Assembly (NCBI RefSeq): GCF_003952165.1
Contig: NZ_RXFT01000012.1
Coordinates: 157,828-221,827, forward strand
DNA from: Variovorax guangxiensis
GTDB lineage: Bacteria > Pseudomonadota > Gammaproteobacteria > Burkholderiales > Burkholderiaceae_C
DNA: 64,000 nucleotides
Direction: 5' to 3'
The notes beneath the pieces are model-generated. The model was not told where the DNA came from and did not search any database. It worked only from the letters and a program-made list of their open reading frames with translations. Made by a program: the position numbers and the translations under genes. Below, piece after piece: positions 54,364-63,472 of this stretch (position 1 is its first letter; each line of letters begins with the position of its first letter).

Positions 54364-55425
54364 TCACGGACGTGCTTCGAAGATCAGGTTGAAGGGCGTC
54401 TCGCTGGCGCGGCGGAAATGCGCGAAGCCGCCCTTGGAAGCCACGTCGCGAAGCCGCGCCTCGCCGGCCTGCGCGCCAAGGCACAGTCCCACTTCCTGCG
54501 AGCGCGAGGCGGGCGTGCAGATGAAGTTCGAGGCCGAATAGAACACGCGCCCCACCGGGTTCATGTTGTCCTCCAGGCGGTCGTTGGCGAAGGGCTCCAC
54601 CAGCATCCAGGTGCCCTGCGGCTTCAGGCTGCCGCGCACGTGCGCCGCCGCGCCCACCGGGTCGCCCATGTCGTGCAGGCAGTCGAAGAAAGCGACGAGG
54701 TCGTAGTCCTTGCCCGGGAAGTCCTTCGCGCTCGCGACCTCGAAGCTCAGGCGCTTCGGATCGTCGATGCCTGCCTTGCGCGCCGTCTCGCGCGCACGCT
54801 CGATCGAGGGGGCGTGGTAGTCGAAGCCGACGAAGCTCGACTCGGGGTAGGCCTGTGCCATCAGCAGCGTGGAGGCGCCGTGTCCGCAGCCCACGTCGGC
54901 CACGCGCGCGCCGCGTTCGAGCGCGGCGGAAACGCCTTCGAGCGCCGGTATCCACTGGCTCACAAGGTTGGCCGCATAGCCCGGCCTGAAGAAGCGCTCG
55001 GTGCCGTGGAAGAGGGCGGGGTCGTGCTCGTGCCAGCCGATGCCCAGGCCGGTGCGCATGGCCTGGACCATCTTGGGTACGGCCTTGAACTGCGCCACGG
55101 CGATCTGGAACGCGCCAGGCACGAAGGCCGGGCTGCCTTCCTCGGCGAGCGCGAAGGCCTGCTCTTCGGTGAGCGAGAAGCGCTCGCTCTTAGGGTCGTA
55201 CTCCACATAACCGCTGGCGGCCTGTGCCGAGAGCCACTCGCGCAGGTAGCGCGGATCGGTCTCGGTGCGTTTGGCCAGCTCTTCCACGGTGCCCGGTCCT
55301 TTCGCCATTTCCTTGTACAGGCCGAGCTGGTCGCCCACGACGATGGTTGCGGCGTGCATCACGGCGCCGATGTCATGGACGAAGTTACCCATGAACGCGT
55401 TAAGCCTTGTTTCGTCGATAGCCAT
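54364..55425 (-). CDS. SAM-dependent methyltransferase, MT-A70/Rv0839-like small-molecule type
   Basis: 353 residues. N-terminal dimerisation/winged-helix part (about 10-80, VVGDQLGLYKEMAKGPGTVEEL) as in plant-type O-methyltransferases, then a class I domain with VADVGCGHGASTLLMAQAYP (motif I) and FVGFDYHAPSI. Motif II LSFEVASAKDFPG follows. Start at MAIDETRLNAF. Substrate unknown. Upstream of DUF1059 in a two-gene unit. Confidence 0.78.
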   Translation of the reverse strand: MAIDETRLNAFMGNFVHDIGAVMHAATIVVGDQLGLYKEMAKGPGTVEELAKRTETDPRYLREWLSAQAASGYVEYDPKSERFSLTEEQAFALAEEGSPAFVPGAFQIAVAQFKAVPKMVQAMRTGLGIGWHEHDPALFHGTERFFRPGYAANLVSQWIPALEGVSAALERGARVADVGCGHGASTLLMAQAYPESSFVGFDYHAPSIERARETARKAGIDDPKRLSFEVASAKDFPGKDYDLVAFFDCLHDMGDPVGAAAHVRGSLKPQGTWMLVEPFANDRLEDNMNPVGRVFYSASNFICTPASRSQEVGLCLGAQAGEARLRDVASKGGFAHFRRASETPFNLIFEARP

Positions 55426-55571
55426 GTGTTTCCCCTTCGCCGGCGGACGGCTCGCGCGCCTCTTGCCTGCATATACTGGGCTCGCGGCAGAGGGACGAAG
55501 AGCGATCCTCCGTCCCGATGCGTACGGGCGCCATACGCAGCAATGCGTATGCACGAAGAAAGGGGCATGCC

Positions 55572-56036
55572 ATGACGCATCTCACGCGCGGCGACTGCGC
55601 GAGCGCACTCCGCCTGCTGGAACAGCTGGAATCCGGGCAGTCGCCCGTGCGGCATCACGGCGTGCATGCAATCCGGCGCAACGCCGCGAAGGCGCCGGGC
55701 CGGCGAGAGTTCCGCCGCGCCTCGATGCAGGCCGAGCACTATCGCCGCGCGGGGCTGGAGCATGTGGTCGCGGTGGCGTTGCTGTACCGGCTGACCTGCG
55801 CGGATGTATCCGCGCGCGCCGTCTCGCCGCCAAAGCGCACTCCGGCCCTCACGCCGCGCGAAGGCGAGGTCATGCACTGGCTGGCGCGCGGCAAGACCGA
55901 CGCCGAGATCGCCGCCCTGCTCCAGATCAGTCCGCGCACGGTGCACAAGCACCTGCAGCACGTGTACGTGAAGCTGGGCGTGGAGACGCGCACCGCGGCC
56001 GTGATGCGCGCGCTCGGCATAGGCAGCGCGCTCTGA
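55572..56036 (+). CDS. Small LuxR-type regulator
   Basis: 154 residues: short N-terminal helical part, then a LuxR HTH (about 90-150, LTPREGEVMHWLARGKTDAE). No autoinducer or receiver domain. RBS GAAAGGGGC before the ATG. Divergent from the methyltransferase/DUF1059 unit (146 bases between starts), so it may regulate it. Confidence 0.7.
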   Translation: MTHLTRGDCASALRLLEQLESGQSPVRHHGVHAIRRNAAKAPGRREFRRASMQAEHYRRAGLEHVVAVALLYRLTCADVSARAVSPPKRTPALTPREGEVMHWLARGKTDAEIAALLQISPRTVHKHLQHVYVKLGVETRTAAVMRALGIGSAL

Positions 56037-56052
56037 AAGGTTTGCGCGGCCC

Positions 56053-57366
56053 TCAGCGCGAGGCCACCGCCGCCGGTGCATCCGCAGGCGAGGCACCGCG
56101 CCCGATCATCCACGCGCACACCGCCGACACCACGCCCGCGAACAGCACGTACAGGCAGATCTGCCATGGCTCGCCGCCGCCCGACTTCAGCAGCGCCGTC
56201 GCGATGATCGGCGTGATGCCCGAGGCGAAGATGCCCGAGAACTGGTAGACGAAGCTGATGCCCGTGTAGCGCACCTTCGCGTCGAACAGGTCGCAGAAGA
56301 GGGCGGCCTCCGGTCCGTACACCGAGGCGTAGAGGATGCCGAAGGGCACGATGATCGACAGCCACACCAGCAGCACGTTGCCGCCGCTGTGCGTCATGAG
56401 CCAGAAGCCCGGGAACGCCGACACGGCCGTGATGAGCGAACCCCACATGTACACGCGCGGGCGCCCCAGCCGGTCGGACATGCGCCCGAAGAAGGGAATG
56501 GCGAAGCACATCACCACCGCCGCGGCCATCACGCCCAGCAGCGCCTCGGTGCGGTTGATCTTGATCGTGCTCGTGAGGTAGTTGATGGAGAACACGCCGA
56601 AGATGTTGAAGAACACGCCGTCGATGTAGCGCGCGCCCATGCCCTTCAACACGTTGCCGGGGTAGCGGCGCAGCATGTCCATGAAGGGAATGCGCAGCTC
56701 GGCGTTGCGCGCCTTCACGGCCGCGAACTCCGGCGTTTCCTTCACGTGCAGGCGGATGTACATGCCCACCATCACCATCGCGCCCGAGATCAGGAAGGCG
56801 ATGCGCCAGCCCCACGAGAGGAACTGCTCGTCGGTCAGCAGCCACGACAGCAGCGCCACCACGCCCGAGGCCATGCACAGGCCGATGGCCAGCCCGATCT
56901 GCGGCAGCGAGGCGTAGAAGCCGCGCTTCTCCTTCGGCGCGTATTCGTAGGCCATGAGCACCGCGCCGCCCCATTCGCCACCCAGCCCGATGCCCTGCGC
57001 CACGCGCAGCAGCAACAAAAGCAGCGGCGCCGCGATGCCGATCTGCGCGTAGGTGGGCACCAGTCCGATGAGGAAGGTGGCCACGCCCATGATCATCAGC
57101 GTGATGATGAGCATGCTCTTGCGGCCGATCTTGTCGCCGAAGTGGCCGAAGATCACGCCGCCCAGCGGCCGCGTGACGAAGCCCACCGCGAAGGTCGTGT
57201 AGGCCAGCAGGGTCGACACCACCGGGTCGCTGCCCGGGAAGTAGAGCTTGTTGAACACGATGCCGGCCACCACGCCGTACAGGAAGAAGTCGTACCACTC
57301 GATGGTGGCGCCCACCAGGGCCGAAACCACCACCCTGCGAATCGCTTTCTCGTCGCTTGCGCTCAT
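56053..57366 (-). CDS. MFS transporter, metabolite:H+ symporter (MHS) type
   Basis: 437 residues, twelve helices. MHS marks: VGATIEWYDFFLYGVVAG in helix 1, RPLGGVIFGHFGDKIGRKS in the motif A loop, and GLGGEWGGAVLMAYEYAP in helix 4. The family includes proline/betaine, shikimate and alpha-ketoglutarate carriers. Last gene of the GMC operon, 65 bases after it; it probably imports the GMC substrate. A single open frame runs through both genes but they are separate proteins (ATG at 57366). Confidence 0.85.
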   Translation of the reverse strand: MSASDEKAIRRVVVSALVGATIEWYDFFLYGVVAGIVFNKLYFPGSDPVVSTLLAYTTFAVGFVTRPLGGVIFGHFGDKIGRKSMLIITLMIMGVATFLIGLVPTYAQIGIAAPLLLLLLRVAQGIGLGGEWGGAVLMAYEYAPKEKRGFYASLPQIGLAIGLCMASGVVALLSWLLTDEQFLSWGWRIAFLISGAMVMVGMYIRLHVKETPEFAAVKARNAELRIPFMDMLRRYPGNVLKGMGARYIDGVFFNIFGVFSINYLTSTIKINRTEALLGVMAAAVVMCFAIPFFGRMSDRLGRPRVYMWGSLITAVSAFPGFWLMTHSGGNVLLVWLSIIVPFGILYASVYGPEAALFCDLFDAKVRYTGISFVYQFSGIFASGITPIIATALLKSGGGEPWQICLYVLFAGVVSAVCAWMIGRGASPADAPAAVASR

Positions 57367-57431
57367 GTCTGTCTCCGATGAGGTTGTCGTGGCGGTCTCT
57401 GCGGACCGTGGGGTTCGTTCGATGCGGGAAC

Positions 57432-59072
57432 TCACTGCGCGGCGGCTGCCGCTCTCGCGTCCTCTCTGATCAGGTCGACGGCCTTCTCGGCCATCATCAC
57501 GGCGGGCGCGTTGGTGTTGCCCGACACCAGCGTCGGCATCGCCGAGCAGTCGATCACGCGCAGCCCCGCCACGCCGTGCACGCGCAGGCGCGCGTCGACC
57601 ACCGCGAGCGCATCGGCGCCCATGCGGCAGGTGCCGGTGGGGTGGAAGATGGTGGCGCCGTTGTTGCGGCAGAACTCCAGCAGGTCGGCGTCGCTCGCCG
57701 CGCCGGGGCCGGGCTTCACCTCGCGCTTGACGTAGGGGCGCATCGCGGGCGAATCGGCGATGGCGCGCGCGGCCTTCACGCCGGCCACGGTGGTCGCGCG
57801 GTCCAGTTCGGTCGAAAGGTAGTTGGGCTGCATCTCGGGGGGCTCGGCCGCGTCGAGCGAGCGGATGCGCACGTGGCCGCGCGACTCGGGCCGCAGCTGG
57901 CACACCGACATCGTGAAGCCCGAATACGGATGCACCTTGCCGCCCGCCATGTCGGCCGAGAGCGTGGCCACGTGGAACTGGATGTCGGGCGTGGCCGCCA
58001 CCGGCCGGCCCTCGGCATCCTTCAGCGCGCGCATGAAGCAGCCGCCCTGGTTGATGCCCACCGCCAGCGGGCCGGTGCGGTGCAGCAGCCATTCGAGGCC
58101 CATGCCCATCTGTCCGAACCAGGAGTTGAGCTGGTCGTTGGTGGTGATGGGCTTGGTGCATTCGTAGCCCAGGCGGATCTGCAGGTGGTCCTGCAGGTTC
58201 TCGCCGACGCCGGGCAGCTCTTGCACCACCGGAATGCCGAAGCGATCGAGCAGCGCGCGCGGCCCGATGCCCGAGAGCTGCAGCAGCTGCGGCGACTGCA
58301 GCGAGCCGGCCGACAGCAGCACCTCGCCACGGCAGCGTGCGGTCTTCAGTTCGCCGCGCTGGCGGTAGGCGATGCCCGTGGCGCGCCTGCCATCGAACAG
58401 CAGCCGCCCGGCCATCGCCTCGGTCTCGATGCGCAGGTTGGGGCGCCGCTTCACCGCCGGCGTCAGGTAGGCCTTGGCCGTGCTGCAGCGCCAGCCCTTG
58501 TGCGTGGTGAGCTGGTAGTAGCCGGCGCCTTCCTGCGCGGCGCCGTTGAAGTCCTTCGTGCGCGGCACGCCGGTCTGCACGGCGCCGTCGATGAAGGCTT
58601 CGATGAGTTCGTGCTTCGCCGCGATGTCCGAAACCTTCAGCGGCCCCTCGCCACCGTGGAAGGCGTCGCCGCCGCGCTGGTTGCCTTCCGACCTGATGAA
58701 GTAGGGCAGCACTTCGTCGTAGCCCCAGCCGGCGTTGCCCAGCGCGGCCCAGTGGTCGTAGTCCTGGCGCTGGCCGCGGATGTAGATCAGGCCGTTGATC
58801 GAGCTGCTGCCGCCCAGGGTCTTGCCGCGCGGCCAGTAGATGCGCCGGCCGTTCATGTTCGGGTCGGGGTCGGTCTCGAAGCGCCAGTTGTAGGTGGGGC
58901 TCCACATCGTCTTGCCGTAGCCGATGGGCAGGTGGATCCACAGCGACCGGTCCGCCGGGCCGGCTTCGAGCAGCAGCACCCGCGTGGCTGGGTCTTCACT
59001 GAGCCGGCCGGCCAGCACGCAGCCGGCGGAGCCCGCGCCGACGACGATGTAGTCGAACTCTTCTTCAGGCAT
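57432..59072 (-). CDS. GMC oxidoreductase (choline-dehydrogenase-like)
   Basis: 546-residue FAD enzyme of the glucose-methanol-choline group: Rossmann start YIVVGAGSAGCVLAGRLSED, GMC signature 1 GGSSSINGLIYIRGQRQDYD, signature 2 GSLQSPQLLQLSGIGP, and the active-site region FHPTGTCRMG plus SGNTNAPAVMMAEKA. It oxidises an alcohol; choline, a polyol or an aromatic alcohol are possible. Upstream IclR-type operator at 59143 and downstream MHS carrier suggest an inducible uptake-plus-oxidation unit. Confidence 0.88.
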   Translation of the reverse strand: MPEEEFDYIVVGAGSAGCVLAGRLSEDPATRVLLLEAGPADRSLWIHLPIGYGKTMWSPTYNWRFETDPDPNMNGRRIYWPRGKTLGGSSSINGLIYIRGQRQDYDHWAALGNAGWGYDEVLPYFIRSEGNQRGGDAFHGGEGPLKVSDIAAKHELIEAFIDGAVQTGVPRTKDFNGAAQEGAGYYQLTTHKGWRCSTAKAYLTPAVKRRPNLRIETEAMAGRLLFDGRRATGIAYRQRGELKTARCRGEVLLSAGSLQSPQLLQLSGIGPRALLDRFGIPVVQELPGVGENLQDHLQIRLGYECTKPITTNDQLNSWFGQMGMGLEWLLHRTGPLAVGINQGGCFMRALKDAEGRPVAATPDIQFHVATLSADMAGGKVHPYSGFTMSVCQLRPESRGHVRIRSLDAAEPPEMQPNYLSTELDRATTVAGVKAARAIADSPAMRPYVKREVKPGPGAASDADLLEFCRNNGATIFHPTGTCRMGADALAVVDARLRVHGVAGLRVIDCSAMPTLVSGNTNAPAVMMAEKAVDLIREDARAAAAAQ

Positions 59073-59142
59073 GCAATGGTCCCGGGGGAAGTTCTGGAAG
59101 GGCGAGCGCCCTTGTTCGAACCGATCCTAGATCATTGATTTT

Positions 59143-59159
59143 CGGAACGCAATGTTCCG
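59143..59159. promoter_or_regulatory. IclR-type operator
   Basis: CGGAAC (59143-59148), five bases GCAAT, GTTCCG (59154-59159): a perfect 6-bp dyad 71 bases upstream of the GMC start. IclR-family sites are typically GGAA-N-TTCC-like palindromes of this size. An IclR gene lies at 61203-62024, 2 kb away with the chemoreceptor between. Confidence 0.5.
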
Positions 59160-59216
59160 TTTTTAACGTTTACCCGCATGCCGAGCCGGGTGGCGGCGGG
59201 GCGGGCCTTCCGATTC

Positions 59217-60854
59217 CTAAGCCAGTGCGCTATCCGCCGAGAGCCGAAGCACCGGCTCGGCGGCGCGCTCGGCAACGGCGCCGGGATGCGGCTTGCCGAC
59301 CCGGAAGGCCGAGACCGCCTGCATCAGCTGCTCGACCTGGATGTTCATGCTCTGTGCCGCGGCCGCGCTCTGTTCGACCAGCGCCGCGTTCTGCTGCGTG
59401 GCCTGGTCCAGCTGCGTCACGGCTGCGTTGACCTGCGCGACACCGGCGCTTTGCGCGGAGCTGGCCGTGCTGATCTCGCCGACGATGGTTGCGACCCGCC
59501 TGATGGAATCGACGACCTCCGCCATGGTGGCGCCCGCGCGGTCGACCAGCGCCGAGCCGGCCTCGACGCGATCGACGCTCGCGCCGATCAGCGCCTTGAT
59601 CTCCTTCGCGGCGTCGGCCGAGCGTCCCGCGAGGCTGCGCACTTCGGAGGCGACCACCGCGAAGCCCCGGCCCTTCTCGCCCGCGCGCGCGGCCTCCACG
59701 GCGGCGTTCAGCGCAAGGATGTTGGTCTGGAACGCGATGCCGTCGATCACGCCGATGATGTCCGCGATCCGCTTGCTGCCGTCGTTGATGCTCTTCATCG
59801 TCTCCACGACCTGCACCACGACTTCGCCGCCGCGCATCGCCACGCTGCTCGCGCCGTGGGCGAGCCTGTTGGCTTCGGTCGCGCTGGCGGCGTTGCGCCT
59901 GACGGCGGCGTTGAGTTCTTCCATGGAGGCCGCGGTTTCCTGAAGGGAGGAGGCCTCGGCCTCCGTCCGGCGGGAAAGGTCGTTGTTGCCCTGGGCGATC
60001 TCCGCGCTCGCGACGGCGATGCTGTCGGCGCAGGAGCGGACCTGCCCGATCAGCGCGACCAGCTGGCGCCGCATGGCGACCATGGATGCCAGCACGCTGC
60101 CCTGCGGCGCCTCGTGCGCGCCGTCGATCTCGCTCAGGTCGCCGTCGGCGACCCTGTGGGCCGCCACGCTGAGCATGGCTGGCTCGCCGCCCAGCGCCGA
60201 GAAGAGACGGCGCGCAATGAAGACGCCGAGCGCCACCGCCGCGAGCACCGCGAAGCAGCTCAGCGCGAGCAGCAGCGTCAGTTGCCTTGAATAGGCCGCC
60301 GCGGAAGCCTCGACATCCTTTTGCGATATTTCCGCGTTGTAGTCCGCGTATTCGACCGAGGCGAGCAGCAGCTGCAGGAGCAACGGCCTGCACGCGGTAT
60401 TCATTCTTTCGATCGCCTCCTCGCGTTTTCCGGCGGCGGCGAGTTCGACGATGGAAAGGGCAATGGGCAGGTATTCCCTCTCGGTTTTTTCCATCTTTTC
60501 GAAGATGGCCAGTTCGCGCTGCGTCACATCGCTTTCCGTGTCGAGCGCTTTCTTGAGTTGCTTCAGCGCGGATTGCAGCTTCTCGTTGCTGTCGACCGCC
60601 ATCGCCTTGGCCCGATCGCGCTCCGCCGCCGATTGCACGAGCACCATTTCGCGCACGCCGATGGCCCTCCGGCTGGCGGCGATGCCGATCTCGGCCGTCA
60701 GCGCCTTGCGGTGCGCGATGCCGGCGACGTAGCTGGAGAACCGGTGGTCGGCCGCATTCAGCGAACGCAGTGCCAGCAGGCTCACAAGCAGCACCAGCAG
60801 CGCGAGGATCGTGAAAGTCCCGGCGAGCAGTTTCCGGGTCGAGATATTTTTCAT
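59217..60854 (-). CDS. Methyl-accepting chemotaxis protein
   Basis: 545 residues. Transmembrane 1 (about 8-30, LAGTFTILALLVLLVSLLAL), periplasmic four-helix-bundle sensor (30-185), transmembrane 2 (about 188-212), HAMP (210-265) and a long coiled-coil signalling tip with DGIAFQTNILALNAAVEA and GRGFAVVASEVRSLAGRS. No C-terminal CheR pentapeptide. The first methionines give MKNISTRKLLAG. The gene sits between a GMC operon and an IclR regulator and has a sigma-28-like promoter. Confidence 0.88.
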   Translation of the reverse strand: MKNISTRKLLAGTFTILALLVLLVSLLALRSLNAADHRFSSYVAGIAHRKALTAEIGIAASRRAIGVREMVLVQSAAERDRAKAMAVDSNEKLQSALKQLKKALDTESDVTQRELAIFEKMEKTEREYLPIALSIVELAAAGKREEAIERMNTACRPLLLQLLLASVEYADYNAEISQKDVEASAAAYSRQLTLLLALSCFAVLAAVALGVFIARRLFSALGGEPAMLSVAAHRVADGDLSEIDGAHEAPQGSVLASMVAMRRQLVALIGQVRSCADSIAVASAEIAQGNNDLSRRTEAEASSLQETAASMEELNAAVRRNAASATEANRLAHGASSVAMRGGEVVVQVVETMKSINDGSKRIADIIGVIDGIAFQTNILALNAAVEAARAGEKGRGFAVVASEVRSLAGRSADAAKEIKALIGASVDRVEAGSALVDRAGATMAEVVDSIRRVATIVGEISTASSAQSAGVAQVNAAVTQLDQATQQNAALVEQSAAAAQSMNIQVEQLMQAVSAFRVGKPHPGAVAERAAEPVLRLSADSALA

Positions 60855-61202
60855 GGGTCCGGTGTCAGGGTAGGAAAAAGCGGGATCGCAATAAGCGCCG
60901 TCGGAATTGGGCGCTCTTCGATCGGCGCGAATTCCGTGCTTTTCTTTTCGGTCGGGATTTCAGGTTCTTGAGGCCATGCGCGGCCTTTTTTTTGATCACA
61001 AATTCATCGAATTTGTTTACGAAAAAATTCCCGGACATTCTTTTGGGAGCCCAGCCGAATCCGCCTGCCTTTTGCCGCACTGCATGCGCTGAATGGGGCC
61101 TGGAGATAGCGGGGCCGGGCAGTGGAACAATCGCCGTGGCCAGGCTGCGTCCATGGCCATACCTTTCCGGACCGACTTCTTTTCTTCACAAGGTTTATCC
61201 GC
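60855..61202. other. 348-base divergent control region
   Basis: Between the chemoreceptor (minus) and the IclR gene (plus). Holds the sigma-28-like promoter and an AT-rich stretch at 60985-61030 (TTTTTTTTGATCACAAATTC, then GTTTACGAAAAAATTCC). No ORF supported. Confidence 0.6.
60945..60971 (-). promoter_or_regulatory. Sigma-28 (FliA)-like promoter for the chemoreceptor
   Basis: On the minus strand TCAA (60971-60968), 15 bases, then ACCGAAAA (60952-60945), against the flagellar sigma consensus TAAA/TCAA-N15-GCCGATAA (six of eight in the -10). It lies 91 bases before the chemoreceptor ATG, which fits its gene class. Confidence 0.45.
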
Positions 61203-62024
61203 ATGCCACGTTCCGCGCGCGCATCCGCCGCAGTGATTCCCGCCGCAGCGCCCCTCCAGGACGACGCGGAGTCCGCCGGCGTCTCCGGTTCCTCCGCCGA
61301 GCGCAGCCTGCGCCTGCTGGCGCTGCTCGCCAGCGAAGGCCGCGCGCTCACGCTGGCCGACCTGGCCGCGCAGCTCGGCCTGCCCAAGGGCACGGCGCAC
61401 CGCATCTGCACGCAGCTGCTGGCAACCGGCTTCCTGGCGCGCGACGTGGACGAGCGCTCGTTCACCGTCGGCCCCGCGCTGCGCCGGCTGGCCTTCGACA
61501 CGCTCAACCACGGCGTGGTGCGCGGGCTGCGGCACGAGGTGTTGTCGGCCCTGGTGCGCCAGGTCGGCGAGACCTGCAACCTCACCACCCTCGACGGCGC
61601 GCAGGTGCTCTACCTCGACCGCGTCGAGGCGCAATGGCCTCTGCGCCTGACGCTCGACGTGGGCTCGCACGTGCCGCTGCACTGCACGGCCAGCGGCAAG
61701 CTCTTCCTGGCGCAGATGCAGGCAAAGGAGCGCGATGCGTTCATCGACGGACTGCCGCTGGAGCGCATGACGCCCAACACCATCGTCAAGGCAGGCGCGC
61801 TGCGCGCCGAGTGCGAGGCAATCGCGAAGCAGGGCTACTCCTGCGACCGCGAGGAATTCATCGCCGGCCTCGTGGCGGTGGCCGTGCCGGTGCGCGATGC
61901 GGCCGGCGCGGTGCGCGCAGCGCTGGCCGTGCATGCGCCCACGGCGCGCATGTCGATGGACGACGCGATCGGACGCATCGATGCGCTGAAGGCGGCGGCG
62001 CAGAAGATGGCCGGGCTGCTCTGA
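61203..62024 (+). CDS. IclR-family transcriptional regulator
   Basis: 273 residues: winged helix (about 30-85, ALTLADLAAQLGLPKGTAH), linker, and the IclR effector domain (105-270, with CTASGKLFLAQM and YSCDREEFIAGLVAVAVP). Start at MPRSARAS; the 27 codons upstream are noise. Candidate regulator of the GMC/MHS unit, whose promoter holds an IclR-type dyad. Confidence 0.86.
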   Translation: MPRSARASAAVIPAAAPLQDDAESAGVSGSSAERSLRLLALLASEGRALTLADLAAQLGLPKGTAHRICTQLLATGFLARDVDERSFTVGPALRRLAFDTLNHGVVRGLRHEVLSALVRQVGETCNLTTLDGAQVLYLDRVEAQWPLRLTLDVGSHVPLHCTASGKLFLAQMQAKERDAFIDGLPLERMTPNTIVKAGALRAECEAIAKQGYSCDREEFIAGLVAVAVPVRDAAGAVRAALAVHAPTARMSMDDAIGRIDALKAAAQKMAGLL

Positions 62025-62125
62025 CTTCGGCCTCTTCAGCCTCGCAGCTTCGTCAGCTTCGAGTGGGCGAGCGGCAGCAGAATCCGCCGCTCGCGACCCG
62101 CGCAAGAGGAAGAAAGACGAAACGC

Positions 62126-63337
62126 ATGCCCAACGCCGCCAAGACCATCCGCAGCTTCAACGCCGGGCGCGATCCGGAACGATTGGCGATGAAATACGCC
62201 AACCTGCGCTCCAGCCCCTTCGTCTTCCTGCGCGGCACCTGCCACCTGTTCTACGACCGCCTGCCGGCCGGCGCGCTCTTTTCCAAGGCCCCCACTGCAT
62301 GGCTGTGCGGCGACGCGCACCTGGAGAACTTCGGCAGCTACAAGGGCGACAACCGGCTCGTCTACTTCGACCTCAACGACTTCGACGAAGCCGCGCTCGC
62401 GCCGGTGACGTGGGAGCTGGCGCGCTTCCTCTCCAGCATCCTGGTGGCGGGCGAGGGCCTGTGCAAGAGCACCGCCGATGCAGATGCCCTGTGCAGGACC
62501 TTCCTCGATGCCTATGCCGGCGCGCTCGTGCTGGGCAAGGCCCGCTGGATCGAGCGCGACACCGCAGGCGGTCTCGTCAGGGACCTGCTCGACACCCTCA
62601 AGGCACGCACCCGCCCCGCGTTCCTCGACCGGCGCAGCGACCGCAAGGGCCGCAGGCGCTCCATCCGCTGCGACGGCAAGCACGCGCTGCAGGCCACCGA
62701 GGCGCAGCGCGAGCGGGTCACCAGGCTCATCGACAACTTCGCCGCCTCGCAGCCCAACCCCGGCTTCTTCAAGGTGCTCGACGTGGCCCGCCGCATCGCC
62801 GGCACCGGCAGCCTCGGCGTGGAGCGCTACATCGTGCTGATCGAAGGCAAGGGCTCGCCCGACGCCAACTTCCTGCTCGACCTGAAGCAGGCGCTGCCGT
62901 CCTCGCTCGTGCCGCACCTGAAGAAGACGAAGCAGCCCGAATGGCCTTCGGAGGCGCACCGCGTGGTCGGCCTGCAGCGCCGCATGCAGGCCGTGTCGAT
63001 GGCCTTCCTGCATCCCATCGTCGGCCGCAAGTCTTCGTACGTGCTGCGCGGCCTCCAACCCAGCGAAGACCGCGTGATGCTCGATGTGAACCGCACGCGC
63101 CTCGCCGACATCCGCGGCGTGATCGCCGAGATGGGCCAGCTCATGGCCTGGGCGCAACTGCGCAGCTCGGGCCGCCAGGGCTCGGCCATCGCCGATGCGC
63201 TGATCGACTTCGGCGCATCGGCGAAATCATGGCGCAGGGACTTGCTGGATGCTGCGCATGAGTGTGCGGCGCAGGTGGTGGAGGATTGGGGCCTGTATTG
63301 CGAGGCGTATGACGCGGGGGCTATGGTTCCGTCCTGA
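62126..63337 (+). CDS. DUF2252 protein
   Basis: 403 residues of the DUF2252 family, which has a kinase-like fold: FVFLRGTCHLFYDRL, CGDAHLENFGSYKG (catalytic-loop-like HxxN), YFDLNDFDEAALAPVTWEL (metal Asp), and RVVGLQRRMQAV. Function unknown; a small-molecule phosphotransferase is suspected for the family. Codirectional with IclR, 101 bases later. Confidence 0.82.
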   Translation: MPNAAKTIRSFNAGRDPERLAMKYANLRSSPFVFLRGTCHLFYDRLPAGALFSKAPTAWLCGDAHLENFGSYKGDNRLVYFDLNDFDEAALAPVTWELARFLSSILVAGEGLCKSTADADALCRTFLDAYAGALVLGKARWIERDTAGGLVRDLLDTLKARTRPAFLDRRSDRKGRRRSIRCDGKHALQATEAQRERVTRLIDNFAASQPNPGFFKVLDVARRIAGTGSLGVERYIVLIEGKGSPDANFLLDLKQALPSSLVPHLKKTKQPEWPSEAHRVVGLQRRMQAVSMAFLHPIVGRKSSYVLRGLQPSEDRVMLDVNRTRLADIRGVIAEMGQLMAWAQLRSSGRQGSAIADALIDFGASAKSWRRDLLDAAHECAAQVVEDWGLYCEAYDAGAMVPS

Positions 63338-63413
63338 TTGAGCCATGGTTTCCTAGTCCCGTGTCGCTCAGCATGTTGGATCCGGTGTCTTGTCGCTTCG
63401 CCTTCAATAGAAA

Positions 63414-63447
63414 TTGGGCTGCCTCTGGTTCTCCAGAGGCAGCCCAA
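63414..63447 (-). terminator. Rho-independent terminator of the RTX gene
   Basis: A perfect 15-bp stem, TTGGGCTGCCTCTGG (63414-63428) with CCAGAGGCAGCCCAA (63433-63447) and a four-base loop, followed on the minus strand by TTTCTATT. It lies 25 bases after the RTX stop. Confidence 0.75.
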
Positions 63448-63472
63448 CACTCACTCACAAGCAGTTCGCGGA

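Noticed and set aside
56053..58941. One 962-codon minus frame covering both the MHS carrier and the GMC region.
   Set aside because: The GMC enzyme is read in another frame with all family motifs; in this frame only the part after the ATG at 57366 is protein-like.
63361..63472. A short gene between DUF2252 and the RTX gene.
   Set aside because: The stretch is dominated by the 15-bp terminator stem and has no ribosome site or protein-like codon use.
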